A program made the position numbers and the translations under genes. Shown piece by piece: positions 9,977-18,306 of a stretch of 64,000 bases of DNA (its first letter is position 1; every line of letters begins with the position of its first letter). Source of the DNA: Dyella thiooxydans (GTDB lineage: Bacteria > Pseudomonadota > Gammaproteobacteria > Xanthomonadales > Rhodanobacteraceae); assembly GCF_001641285.1 (NCBI RefSeq), contig NZ_CP014841.1, positions 1,798,001-1,862,000 of the forward strand, given 5' to 3'. The notes beneath the pieces are model-generated. The model saw only the letters and a list, made by a program, of their open reading frames with translations. It was not told where the DNA came from and did no database searches.

Positions 9977-10546
9977 ATGATGCCGCTCACCAACGCCTCG
10001 CCAAATCACCCCGCACGGCCATCCGGTCGCTGGGTGCTCGCTGCGCTCGCATGCCTTGCGCTGGCGGCCTGCTCCAGCGCGCCGCACCGCCGTGAACCGA
10101 CCTTCAAGGCCTCCCATTCCGACCTCGCCGACCTGCCCGCCCGTGCGCCTTCGGCGGCCACGGCGCAGGTCGCCAACGACGTGCTGTTCCGCGCGATGGC
10201 ACTGGTCGGCACGCCCTACAAATGGGGTGGCAACACGCCGGAATCCGGCTTCGACTGCAGCGGCCTGGTCGACTACATCTACCGCCACGCCGCGGACATC
10301 CTGCTGCCGCACAGCTCGCGCGAGATGGCCGCGATGGACGGGCGCAAGATCCGGCACATGACCGACCTGGCCAGCGGCGACCTGGTGTTCTTCGGCAGCC
10401 GCGGCGGCATCAGCCACGTCGGCGTCTACGTCGGCAAGGGACGCTTCGTGCATGCACCGAACAGCGGCGGCACGGTGCGCCTGGACGACATCGACGGCCC
10501 GTACTGGCGCGACCACTTCGAGTTCGGAAAACGCCTGCTGGACTGA
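9977..10546 (+). CDS. NlpC/P60-family cell-wall hydrolase lipoprotein
   Basis: A probable DL-endopeptidase that cleaves peptidoglycan cross-links (MepS/Spr type). The 189-residue protein has a lipobox LALAAC with Cys32 as the lipidated residue. The NlpC/P60 domain covers about 70-185: catalytic Cys94 in FDCSGL, His147 in ISHVGVYVG and a third polar residue near His159 (RFVHAPN). It follows the BlaI/M56 pair on the same strand but 58 bp away. Followed by a strong terminator. Confidence 0.9.
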   Translation: MMPLTNASPNHPARPSGRWVLAALACLALAACSSAPHRREPTFKASHSDLADLPARAPSAATAQVANDVLFRAMALVGTPYKWGGNTPESGFDCSGLVDYIYRHAADILLPHSSREMAAMDGRKIRHMTDLASGDLVFFGSRGGISHVGVYVGKGRFVHAPNSGGTVRLDDIDGPYWRDHFEFGKRLLD

Positions 10547-10563
10547 CCGGGCACGTGTCGCTG

Positions 10564-10600
10564 AACAAAAAACGGCGCCCGAGGGCGCCGTTTTTTTGTT
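10564..10600. terminator. Bidirectional terminator between the NlpC/P60 gene and slyD
   Basis: A GC stem (GGCGCC core) with flanking A and T runs lies between two convergent genes. It closes on a three-base loop and can serve both strands. Confidence 0.88.
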
Positions 10601-10621
10601 CATCCCGCAGATGGGGCGAGC

Positions 10622-11107
10622 TCAGTGGGCCGCGCCGCCCGGCGGATGCGCGTGACCGTGCTGGATCTCTTCCTCGGTGCCCTCGCGCACCTCGTTGACG
10701 GTGACGTCGAAGATGAGCGCCTTGCCGGCCATCGGGTGGTTCAGATCCACGTCCACCGTGGTCATGCCCACCTTCTGCACCACCACCACGCGATGGCCGC
10801 CCTGCTTGAGCGCCAGCGTCGTGGCCATGCCCGGCTTGAGCTTGTTCGCCTGCTGGAAGTACTTCTTCGGCACGCGCTGGGTCTGGCCCTCCTGGCGTTC
10901 ACCGTAAGCTTCCGCCGGCGGCACCTCGACCTGGAACGACTCGCCTGCCTCGCGCTCTTCCAGCGCCTTCTCCAGCCCCGGGATCAACTGCCCGTGGCCG
11001 AGCAGAACCCACAGCGGCTCGTTGCCGTCCAGCGAGCTTTCCACCTTCTCGCCGTCCACCGTGAGGGTGTAGTGCAGCGAGATCACCTTGTCCTTGCCAG
11101 CCTTCAT
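10622..11107 (-). CDS. slyD: FKBP-type peptidyl-prolyl isomerase SlyD
   Basis: Proline isomerase and chaperone, also a metallochaperone in enterics. The 161-residue product starts MKAGKDKVISLHYTL. It has the FKBP core split by the insert-in-flap chaperone domain (about 70-130), with DLNHPMAGKALIFDVTV at the domain return. The tail is short and histidine-containing (HGHAHPPGGAAH), much less metal-rich than in E. coli. The start at 11107 is chosen by homology. Confidence 0.95.
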   Translation of the reverse strand: MKAGKDKVISLHYTLTVDGEKVESSLDGNEPLWVLLGHGQLIPGLEKALEEREAGESFQVEVPPAEAYGERQEGQTQRVPKKYFQQANKLKPGMATTLALKQGGHRVVVVQKVGMTTVDVDLNHPMAGKALIFDVTVNEVREGTEEEIQHGHAHPPGGAAH

Positions 11108-11145
11108 GTCGGTCTCTTTCGGGTCGTGCAAAGCGGGCGATTGTA

Positions 11146-12378
11146 TCAGGCCTGCCCGCCGCCGAAGCGCACGCCCCGCACCTCCGGCCCGAGCCAGGCC
11201 AGCAGCGCCAGCAGCACCGCCACCGCAGCCATCCACGGCGCCATCACCATGGCGTAGTTGCCGCCGTGGGCCTCGGCCAGCCAGGCCTGCGCGTAGGCGG
11301 TACTGGCCGCCAGCAGGTTGCCGAGCTGGTAGGCGAAACCGGGCAGCGTACCGCGCACCTCGTCCGGCGACATCTCGTTGAGGTAGGACGGCACCACGCC
11401 CCAGGCCCCCTGCACCATCACCTGGATCAGGAACGCCCCCAGGCCAAGCAGCACCAGCGAGCCGCCGAAGGCCCACAACGGGATGCACGGCAGCGCCAGC
11501 AGGGCCGCCACCACCATCGCCCGCCGCCGCCCCACCCGCTCCGACCACGCGCCGAAGAACAGGCCGCCGACGATGGCACCGGCATTGAGCAGCATGGTCA
11601 GCAGGGTCACCTCGCCGGTACCCAGGTGCAGCTGCGACTTGAGGAAGGTCGGATACATGTCCTGCGAGCCGTGGCTGAACATGTTGAACGCCGCCATCAG
11701 CAGCATCATGTAGACCAGCCGCTTCCAGTGCCCGCGCATCGCATGCAGCACATGGCGGGGCTTCCCGGCCTGGCGGCGCGCCTCCCACACCGGCGACTCC
11801 GGCACCCTGGCGCGCAGGTACAGCACCAGCAGCGCAGGCAGCGCGCCAACGACGAACATCGCGCGCCAGCCGAAGCCGAACACCCCGAACACCAGCCAGT
11901 ACGCCAGCGCGCCCAGGAAGTAGCCGCAGGGATAGCCGCTCTGCAGCAGACCGGACACCGCGCCGCGCGAGCCGGCCGGGATCGACTCCATCACCAGCGA
12001 GGCGCCGATGCCCCACTCGCCGCCCATCGCGATGCCGAACAGGAAGCGCAGCACCAGCAGCACGGTCAGCGAGGGCGCGAAGGCACAGGCCAGCTCCAGC
12101 ACCGAAAACAGCAGCACGTCGACCATCAGCACGGGCCGACGGCCATAGCGGTCAGCCAGGCGGCCAAACAGCAGCGCCCCGATGGGCCGCGCCGCAAGCG
12201 TCAGCAGGATGCTGAAGGCGACCTCCTTCGTCGCGACCCCGAACTCCCCGGCAATGTTGCCGATCACGAAGACCAGCAGGAAGAAGTCGAAGGCGTCGAG
12301 GGTCCAGCCCAGAAAGCTGGCCAGCACCGTGTGCCGCTGGCGGGAATCAAGGGCGCGAAACGCGGCAACCAGGGACAT
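11146..12378 (-). CDS. Major facilitator superfamily transporter (carboxylate/sialate-type MFS)
   Basis: A 410-residue inner-membrane permease with about 12 transmembrane helices. The N-terminus TLDAFDFFLLVFVIGNIAGEFG resembles metabolite:H+ and sialate/lactate symporters. MFS loop motifs occur at FGRLADRYGRRPVLM (helix 2-3) and FGAWSERVGRRRAM (helix 8-9). The substrate cannot be assigned; a monocarboxylate or sugar acid is the likeliest guess. The start at 12378 (MSLVAAFRALDSRQRHTVLASFLGW) follows family practice. It ends 38 bp before slyD on the same strand. Confidence 0.85.
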   Translation of the reverse strand: MSLVAAFRALDSRQRHTVLASFLGWTLDAFDFFLLVFVIGNIAGEFGVATKEVAFSILLTLAARPIGALLFGRLADRYGRRPVLMVDVLLFSVLELACAFAPSLTVLLVLRFLFGIAMGGEWGIGASLVMESIPAGSRGAVSGLLQSGYPCGYFLGALAYWLVFGVFGFGWRAMFVVGALPALLVLYLRARVPESPVWEARRQAGKPRHVLHAMRGHWKRLVYMMLLMAAFNMFSHGSQDMYPTFLKSQLHLGTGEVTLLTMLLNAGAIVGGLFFGAWSERVGRRRAMVVAALLALPCIPLWAFGGSLVLLGLGAFLIQVMVQGAWGVVPSYLNEMSPDEVRGTLPGFAYQLGNLLAASTAYAQAWLAEAHGGNYAMVMAPWMAAVAVLLALLAWLGPEVRGVRFGGGQA

Positions 12379-12666
12379 GCTCGGCTCCTCGGCGGAAAGG
12401 CTGCCGAGGCTAGCATGTGCCCTCCGGACACCGTGGATTGACGCACGGCAACAAGCCCGGCCGCTTTGCGCTACACTTGTACGGTTCGTAGACGCCTCCG
12501 ACTCCCTAACGGAGATTTCGGCGAGGGTTGAACCCTTGCCCATTTCCCCACCCCGGTAGCGCGCGCGACACCCGGCCAGCCCACCTTCCCCCGGTGCGCA
12601 GCCGCCGATGTTCATTTGCCTGGCGCGCGGTATCAGGGAGCGCGAAGGGCCACCTCAGGAGTTTCC
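12379..12666 (+). other. Intergenic region with a long rhlE leader
   Basis: This 288-bp gap separates the divergent MFS gene and rhlE. A TACACT -10-like hexamer lies at 12472-12477 on the plus strand, without a good -35. It would give rhlE an untranslated leader of roughly 185 nt, which is long for this genome. Small inverted repeats are present (for example GGGTTGAACCC near 12525), but I cannot assign a defined riboregulator. Confidence 0.35.
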
Positions 12667-14001
12667 ATGTCCTTCGAATCGCTGGGCCTTGCGCCCGCGT
12701 TGCTGCGTGCGCTGACCGACCAGGGCTACGCCGAACCCACGCCGGTGCAGGCCGGCTCCATCCCGCTGGTGATCGCCGGTCACGACCTGCTGGCCGCCGC
12801 CCAGACCGGTACCGGCAAGACCGCCGCGTTCGCCCTGCCGGTGATCCACAAGCTGATCGACGCCGGCGCCCCGCAGACCCGTCGCCCGCGCGTGCTGGTG
12901 CTCACCCCGACCCGCGAGCTGGCCGCCCAGGTCAACGACAACTTCCGCGACTACGCCAAATACGTCCGCGTCGCCACCACCACCATCTTCGGCGGCGTCG
13001 GCATGGGGCCCCAGATCAACGCCCTGCGCCGCGGCGTGGACGTGGTGATCGCGACCCCGGGCCGGCTGATCGACCACATGCAGCAGCGCACGATCGACCT
13101 CGGCGGCATCGACACGCTGGTACTGGACGAGGCCGACCGCATGCTCGACATGGGCTTCCTGCCGGCGCTCAAGCGGGTGCTCTCGGCGCTGCCGAAGCAG
13201 CGCCAGACGCTGCTGTTCTCGGCGACCTTCGCCCCGGCGATCAAGGCGCTGGCCATGCAGTTCATGCGCGAGCCGAAGGAAGTCTCGGTGACCCCGCCGA
13301 ACACCGTGGCGCCGCTGGTCAGCCACCACGTGCATCCGGTGGATGCGGCGCGCAAGCGCGACCTGCTGCTGCACGTGCTGGCCGGTGACAGCCGCCGCCA
13401 GACGCTGGTTTTCAGCCGCACCAAGCACGGCGCCGACAAGCTGGTGAAGTTCCTGGAGGTGTCCGGCGTGCGCTCCGCCGCGATCCACGGCAACAAGAGC
13501 CAGAACGCACGCACCCGTGCCCTGAGCGACTTCAAGAGCGGGCGGATCACCGTGCTGGTGGCCACCGACATCGCCGCCCGCGGCATCGACATCGACCAGC
13601 TGCCGATGGTGATCAATTTCGACCTGCCGATGGTCGCCGAGGACTACGTGCACCGCATCGGCCGCACCGGTCGCGCCGGCTCCACCGGCCTGGCGGTGTC
13701 GCTGGTCAGCCACGACGAGTCGGGCCTCCTGCGCGACATCCTCAAGCTGGTCAAGCAGGAGATCGCGATCGATCCGGTCGCCGGCTTCGAACCGTCGGCG
13801 CCGCTGCGGCTGGATCCGGGTGCGCCCAAGCCGGTGCAGGGCAATCAGCGCCAGGGTCGCCCGGGCAACCGGCCTTCGGGCCAGGGCAAGGCGAACCCGG
13901 GCCACCGTCCGCACGGTCACGTGCAGGCTGGCGCCGGCGGCGAACATGCCGCGGGCAATCGCACACGGCGTCGCCGCGGGCGTCCGGCGGCCAAGGCCTG
14001 A
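12667..14001 (+). CDS. rhlE: DEAD-box ATP-dependent RNA helicase RhlE
   Basis: RNA helicase for ribosome maturation and RNA decay. The 444-residue product starts MSFESLGLAPALLRALTDQGY, the RhlE signature. Motifs in order: Q motif, AQTGTGKT (45-52), PTREL, TPGR, DEAD (about 155-158), SAT, then helicase domain 2 with HRIGRTGRAG. A low-complexity basic C-terminus (about 380-444, Gln/Gly/Arg-rich) probably binds RNA. The ATG at 12667 is preceded by CAGGAG. Confidence 0.94.
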   Translation: MSFESLGLAPALLRALTDQGYAEPTPVQAGSIPLVIAGHDLLAAAQTGTGKTAAFALPVIHKLIDAGAPQTRRPRVLVLTPTRELAAQVNDNFRDYAKYVRVATTTIFGGVGMGPQINALRRGVDVVIATPGRLIDHMQQRTIDLGGIDTLVLDEADRMLDMGFLPALKRVLSALPKQRQTLLFSATFAPAIKALAMQFMREPKEVSVTPPNTVAPLVSHHVHPVDAARKRDLLLHVLAGDSRRQTLVFSRTKHGADKLVKFLEVSGVRSAAIHGNKSQNARTRALSDFKSGRITVLVATDIAARGIDIDQLPMVINFDLPMVAEDYVHRIGRTGRAGSTGLAVSLVSHDESGLLRDILKLVKQEIAIDPVAGFEPSAPLRLDPGAPKPVQGNQRQGRPGNRPSGQGKANPGHRPHGHVQAGAGGEHAAGNRTRRRRGRPAAKA

Positions 14002-14015
14002 GATCGCCCCATCGC

Positions 14016-14041
14016 GTGGCGGCACGGCAACGTGCCGCCAC
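14016..14041. terminator. Hairpin between convergent rhlE and rimJ
   Basis: An 11-bp perfect stem (14016-14026 with 14031-14041) and a GCAA tetraloop lie between the two stop codons. There is no following T tract, so termination may be partial or the hairpin may only stabilise the 3' end. Confidence 0.5.
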
Positions 14042-14046
14042 TCCGT

Positions 14047-14598
14047 TCAATCCGGCGCGATCTTCGCCGTGAGCACGTGGTCTTCCCACACGCCGGCGAT
14101 CTGCAGGTAGCGCCGCGCCAGTCCCTCTCGTTCGAACCCCAGCGAGGCCAGCAGCCGGCCGCTGCGCTCGTTGCGTGGAAGGTAGTTGGCCATCACCCGA
14201 TGCAGGCCCAGCGTGTCGAAGGCCCAGTCCATCGCCGGCGCCAGCGCTTCACGCATCAATCCCCGGCCCTCATGCTCCGCCGCCAGGCCGTAGCCCAGCA
14301 GGCAGGCCTGGAAGGGACCTCGCACCACATTCGAGAAAGTGAAGCTGCCGAGCACTTCGCGCTCGTCCGGATCGAACATCAGGATCGGATAGGCGCGATC
14401 CTGCGCCACGCCGAGCATCCACTCCTCCAGCGTCCGCCGACTGTGGGCGGGTGTGTAGTAGGCCTCGTCGCGCAGAGGCTCCCACGGTGCCAGATGGTCG
14501 CGATTGGCCGTGCGATAGCGCCACAGCGCTTCGGCGTCGTCCGGCCTGGCGAGACGACAGGACAAGCGCGCCGTGCGCCAGGCGATTCCACCGCTCAC
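14047..14598 (-). CDS. rimJ: Ribosomal protein S5 alanine N-acetyltransferase (RimJ type)
   Basis: GNAT enzyme that acetylates the N-terminal alanine of ribosomal protein S5. The 183-residue product matches RimJ throughout: HLAPWEPLRDEAYY, EVLGSFTFSNVVRGPFQACLLGYGL, GLMREAL (acetyl-CoA site), HRVMANYLPRNERSGRLLASLGFEREG and WEDHVLTA. The start is a GTG at 14596-14598 overlapping the TGA of fghA (GTGA), so translation is coupled to fghA. Confidence 0.9.
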   Translation of the reverse strand: MSGGIAWRTARLSCRLARPDDAEALWRYRTANRDHLAPWEPLRDEAYYTPAHSRRTLEEWMLGVAQDRAYPILMFDPDEREVLGSFTFSNVVRGPFQACLLGYGLAAEHEGRGLMREALAPAMDWAFDTLGLHRVMANYLPRNERSGRLLASLGFEREGLARRYLQIAGVWEDHVLTAKIAPD

Positions 14599-15443
14599 GC
14601 CAGCCCGAGCGCCTGCGCATGATGGCGCATGTGGTCCTCGACGAAGGTGCTGATGAACCAGTAGCTGTGGTCGTAGCCAGGATGCCGGCGCAGCAGCAGC
14701 GCCTGCCCCGCTTCTGCACAGGCCTGGTCGAACAGCTCCGGCTTGAGCTGGCCCTCGAGGAATTTGTCCGCCTCGCCCTGGTCGATGAGGATCGTGCCCG
14801 GGAAGGTCTGCCGCGCGACCAGCTCACAGGCATCGTAGTCGGCCCAGGCTGCGCGGTCCTCGCCCAGATAACGCGGCAGCGCCTTGAGTCCCCACGGCAC
14901 CTGGCTGGGCGCCACGATCGGCGCGAAAGCCGACACCGAGCGATAGCGATCCGGATGGCGCAGCGCGATGGTCAGCGCGCCGTGGCCCCCCATCGAGTGG
15001 CCGAAGACGCTGCTGTGGGTTGGGTCGACCGGAAAATGTCGCGCGACCAGCGCCGGCAGCTCCTCGACCACGTAGCTGTACATGCGGAACCGGGCGGCAT
15101 AAGGCGCCTGCGTGGCATCGACGTAGAAGCCGGCCCCTTCGCCGAACTCCCAGTCGCCGGTCGCCCCATCGATGCCGGTGTCGCGCGGACTGGTGTCCGG
15201 CATCACCAGCACCATGCCGTACTGGGCGGCCAACCGTTGCGCGCCGGCCTTGATGGTGGCGGTTTCCTCGGTGCAGGTGAGACCGGCCAGGTAGTACAGC
15301 ACCGGTCGCCGTCCCTGCACCGCCTGCGGGGGTTGGTACACGGCGAAGCGCATCGGCCCTCCGCACACGACCGAATCGTGCCGGTAGAAGCCCTGCACGC
15401 CGCCGAAGCATGCCTGCTCGGAAAGGGTCTCGAAGCCGCTCAT
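14595..15443 (-). CDS. fghA: S-formylglutathione hydrolase
   Basis: Esterase-fold hydrolase that releases formate from S-formylglutathione in glutathione-dependent formaldehyde detoxification. The 282-residue product has the nucleophile elbow GHSMGG with Ser150, the Asp in ILIDQGEADKFLE and the His in HPGYDHSYWFI. The start at 15443 (MSGFETLSEQACFGGVQGFYRH) is canonical; an ATG further upstream adds only MARPQEAR. The usual partner, formaldehyde dehydrogenase (adhC/frmA), is not adjacent. It overlaps rimJ by 4 nt. Confidence 0.94.
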   Translation of the reverse strand: MSGFETLSEQACFGGVQGFYRHDSVVCGGPMRFAVYQPPQAVQGRRPVLYYLAGLTCTEETATIKAGAQRLAAQYGMVLVMPDTSPRDTGIDGATGDWEFGEGAGFYVDATQAPYAARFRMYSYVVEELPALVARHFPVDPTHSSVFGHSMGGHGALTIALRHPDRYRSVSAFAPIVAPSQVPWGLKALPRYLGEDRAAWADYDACELVARQTFPGTILIDQGEADKFLEGQLKPELFDQACAEAGQALLLRRHPGYDHSYWFISTFVEDHMRHHAQALGLA

Positions 15444-15507
15444 CCTTGCCTCCTGAGGCCTGGCCAAACACCGATCATACCCCTGCCACCCGAACCGCCC
15501 CTTGCGG

Positions 15508-16257
15508 TCAACGCTCCTGGTCGGTGGGTCGCATCAGCAATTCGTTGATGTTCACGTGCGGCGGGCGGGTGACGCAGAACGCGATCGCCTCGGCCACGTC
15601 GTGCGACTGCAGCTGTCGCATGCTGTCGGCCCATGCGTTCAGCGCGTCCCTGGTCGCAGCGTGGCCGATGTGGTCGCGCAGCTCGGTCTCCACCACGCCC
15701 GGCTCGATCACGGTGACACGGATGCCGTGCCTGTAGACCTCGCGGCGCAGCGCCTCGGAGAACGCCACCACGCCGAACTTGGTCGCCGAGTAGGCGGCCG
15801 CGTTGGGGTTGGCGATGCGCCCGGCGGTGGAGGAGACGTTGACGATGTGACCATCGCCACGCGCGGTCATGCCGGCCAGCGCCGCCTGGGTCGAAGCGAT
15901 CAGGCTGAGCACGTTGAGCTCCAGCATCCGGCGCCAGCGGCCGAGATCGGCCTCGGCCACCGGCTCCAGGTACATCACGCCGGCGTTGTTGACCAGGACG
16001 TCCAGACGTCCATAGTGTGCTTCGGTCTCGCGCACCACGCGCTGGGCCTCGTGCTCGTCGAGCAGATCCGCCTCCAGCACCAGCGGCTCGGCACCCAGCC
16101 CGGCGAGGGTTTCCGCCAGCTTTTCCAGCCGGTCGCGGCGGCGCGCGGTCACCGCGACCCGCGCCCCCTCCTCGGCCAACGCGATCGCCGTCGCTTCGCC
16201 GATACCCGAGGACGCCCCGGTCACCAGCGCCACCTTGCCCACCAGACGCTTCGCCAT
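15508..16257 (-). CDS. Short-chain dehydrogenase/reductase (YdfG-like)
   Basis: Classical SDR oxidoreductase of 249 residues using NAD(P)H. It has an intact TGASSGIG cofactor motif (about 13-20), NNAG, catalytic Ser142/Ser143 and Tyr156-x3-Lys160 (AAAYSATKFG). The overall sequence resembles YdfG-type serine/3-hydroxy acid dehydrogenases, but the substrate is not established. AGGAGA precedes the ATG at 16257. Divergent from deaD. Confidence 0.88.
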   Translation of the reverse strand: MAKRLVGKVALVTGASSGIGEATAIALAEEGARVAVTARRRDRLEKLAETLAGLGAEPLVLEADLLDEHEAQRVVRETEAHYGRLDVLVNNAGVMYLEPVAEADLGRWRRMLELNVLSLIASTQAALAGMTARGDGHIVNVSSTAGRIANPNAAAYSATKFGVVAFSEALRREVYRHGIRVTVIEPGVVETELRDHIGHAATRDALNAWADSMRQLQSHDVAEAIAFCVTRPPHVNINELLMRPTDQER

Positions 16258-16312
16258 GCCTGAATCTCCTGTGCCTTGAACGTATTACCGCGCGGGCCGG
16301 CGGCCCGCGGAC

Positions 16313-16321
16313 TGCTACAAT
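16313..16321 (+). promoter_or_regulatory. Extended -10 promoter element of deaD
   Basis: TGCTACAAT (16313-16321) matches an extended -10 (TGn plus TACAAT). No -35 is evident upstream. Transcription would start near 16328, about 43 nt before the deaD ATG. Confidence 0.45.
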
Positions 16322-16370
16322 AGCCGTCATTCTCCCGCACGCCGACCGGCGTGCCACCCCGAGGTTCCCC

Positions 16371-18200
16371 ATGTCATCCCCGTCTTCCGACTCCGTACCG
16401 GCAGCCGCCGGCTTCACCGCGCTTGGCCTCGCACCGGACCTGCTGCGCGCCCTCGCCGATGTCGGCTACGAGTCGCCCTCGCCGATCCAGGCCGCCACCA
16501 TCCCGCCGCTGATGGAAGGCCGCGACGTGCTCGGCCAGGCGCAGACCGGCACCGGCAAGACCGCCGCATTCGCCCTGCCGATCCTGTCGCGCATCGAGCT
16601 CAAGCCCGGCAAGCCGCAGGCGCTGGTGCTGGCGCCGACGCGCGAGCTGGCGATCCAGGTCGCCGAGGCATTCCAGCGCTACGCCACCTATCTGCCCGGC
16701 CTGCAGGTGCTGCCGATCTACGGCGGCCAGAGCTACGGCCCGCAGCTGCAGGCGCTGCGCCGCGGCGTGCAGATCGTGGTCGGTACTCCCGGCCGCGTGA
16801 TCGACCACCTGGACAAGGGCACGCTGGACCTGTCGGAACTGAAGTACCTGGTGCTCGACGAGGCCGACGAGATGCTGCGCATGGGCTTCATCGACGACGT
16901 CACCAAGGTGCTCGAGGCGACCCCGCCGACCCGCCAGGTGGCGCTGTTCTCGGCCACCATGCCCACGGTGATCCGCAAGATCGCGCAGCAGCACCTGAAG
17001 GATCCGGTCGAGGTCACCATCAAGTCCTCCACCACCACCGCGGCCAACATCCGCCAGCGCTACTGGTTCGTCTCCGGCCTGCACAAGCTGGACGCGATGA
17101 CGCGCATCCTGGAGGCCGAGCCGTTCGACGCGATGATCATCTTCGCGCGCACCAAGCAGGCCACCGAGGAGCTGGCCGAGAAGCTGTCCGCGCGCGGCTT
17201 CGCCGCGGCCGCGATCAACGGCGACATCGCCCAGCCGCAGCGCGAGCGGGTGATCCAGCAGCTCAAGGACGGCAAGCTCGACATCCTGGTCGCCACCGAC
17301 GTGGCGGCGCGCGGCCTGGACGTGGAGCGCATCAGCCACGTCATGAACTACGACATCCCGTACGACACCGAGAGCTACGTGCATCGCATCGGCCGCACCG
17401 GCCGCGCGGGCCGCAACGGCGAGGCGATCCTGTTCGTCACCCCGCGCGAGAAGGGCATGCTGCGGGCGATCGAACGCGCCACGCGCCAGCCGATCGAGGA
17501 GATGAAGCTGCCCACCGTCGAGGCGGTGAACGATGTGCGCATCGGCAAGTTCAAGCAGCGCATCAGCGATACCCTGGCGCAGGGCGGCCTGGAGTTCTTC
17601 CAGCAGCTGATCGAGCAGTACGAGACCGAACACAACGTGCCGGCGATCGAGATCGCCGCCGCCCTGGCGCGGATCGCCCAGGGCGACCAGCCGCTGCTGC
17701 TGACTCCGCCGCCGAAGCGCGAGTTCGAGCCGCGCGAGCGGCCGGCCCGCGCCGAGCGCGAGCCGCGGGATGCACGCGACAGCCGTGGCCGCGACGGCGC
17801 ACCGCGCGAAGGCTTCCGTCCCGCTGTGCGCGCCCACGTCACCGAGCCGGGCAAGCGCACCTACCGCATCGAAGTGGGCCACGAGCACGGCGTGAAGCCG
17901 GGCAACATCATCGGCGCCATCGCCAACGAGGCCGGCCTGGAAAGCAGCCACATGGGCCGACTGAGCATCCGCGGCGACTACAGTCTGATCGACCTGCCCG
18001 ACGGCATGCCGAAAGACATCTTCGAGCACCTGAAGAAGGTCTGGGTGGTGCAGCGCCAGCTGCGCATCCACGAGTGGGACGGCCAGGACGACGGTGCCGC
18101 CGACCGTCCGCCGCCGCGCCGCAGCGGTCCGCGCCCGGGCGGCTTCAAGGGCAAGCCCCGGCCGGGCGGACACGGCAAGCCGCCGCGGCGTCATTCCTGA
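16371..18200 (+). CDS. deaD: DEAD-box ATP-dependent RNA helicase DeaD (CsdA)
   Basis: Cold-shock-type RNA helicase acting on structured mRNA and 50S assembly. The 609-residue product has AQTGTGKT (57-64), PTREL, DEAD, SAT and HRIGRTGRAG. It is followed by a DeaD dimerisation-like segment, a charged RE/RD-rich linker (about 450-490) and a DbpA-type RNA-binding domain (about 500-580, TYRIEVGHEHGVKPGNIIGAIANEAGLESSHMGRLSI). The tail is Arg/Gly/Pro-rich. The full C-terminus separates it from the shorter rhlE at 12.7 kb. Confidence 0.95.
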   Translation: MSSPSSDSVPAAAGFTALGLAPDLLRALADVGYESPSPIQAATIPPLMEGRDVLGQAQTGTGKTAAFALPILSRIELKPGKPQALVLAPTRELAIQVAEAFQRYATYLPGLQVLPIYGGQSYGPQLQALRRGVQIVVGTPGRVIDHLDKGTLDLSELKYLVLDEADEMLRMGFIDDVTKVLEATPPTRQVALFSATMPTVIRKIAQQHLKDPVEVTIKSSTTTAANIRQRYWFVSGLHKLDAMTRILEAEPFDAMIIFARTKQATEELAEKLSARGFAAAAINGDIAQPQRERVIQQLKDGKLDILVATDVAARGLDVERISHVMNYDIPYDTESYVHRIGRTGRAGRNGEAILFVTPREKGMLRAIERATRQPIEEMKLPTVEAVNDVRIGKFKQRISDTLAQGGLEFFQQLIEQYETEHNVPAIEIAAALARIAQGDQPLLLTPPPKREFEPRERPARAEREPRDARDSRGRDGAPREGFRPAVRAHVTEPGKRTYRIEVGHEHGVKPGNIIGAIANEAGLESSHMGRLSIRGDYSLIDLPDGMPKDIFEHLKKVWVVQRQLRIHEWDGQDDGAADRPPPRRSGPRPGGFKGKPRPGGHGKPPRRHS

Positions 18201-18208
18201 CCCCTCCG

Positions 18209-18236
18209 ACACCGCGCTCCGGCGCGGTGTTTTTTT
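18209..18236 (+). terminator. Rho-independent terminator of deaD
   Basis: A 9-bp stem (ACACCGCGC with GCGCGGTGT) and four-base loop are followed immediately by a run of T residues, 9 bp after the deaD stop. Confidence 0.9.
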
Positions 18237-18306
18237 GAATTGGGGACTCGTCGGTGACCGCCTGCGACCCGTAACATCGTGCGATGACCCGCGCCCGCCC
18301 TCCCGC

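Noticed and set aside
14016-14041. Strong Rho-independent terminator
   Set aside because: The stem is good but no T tract follows on either strand, so it is listed only as a hairpin with modest confidence.
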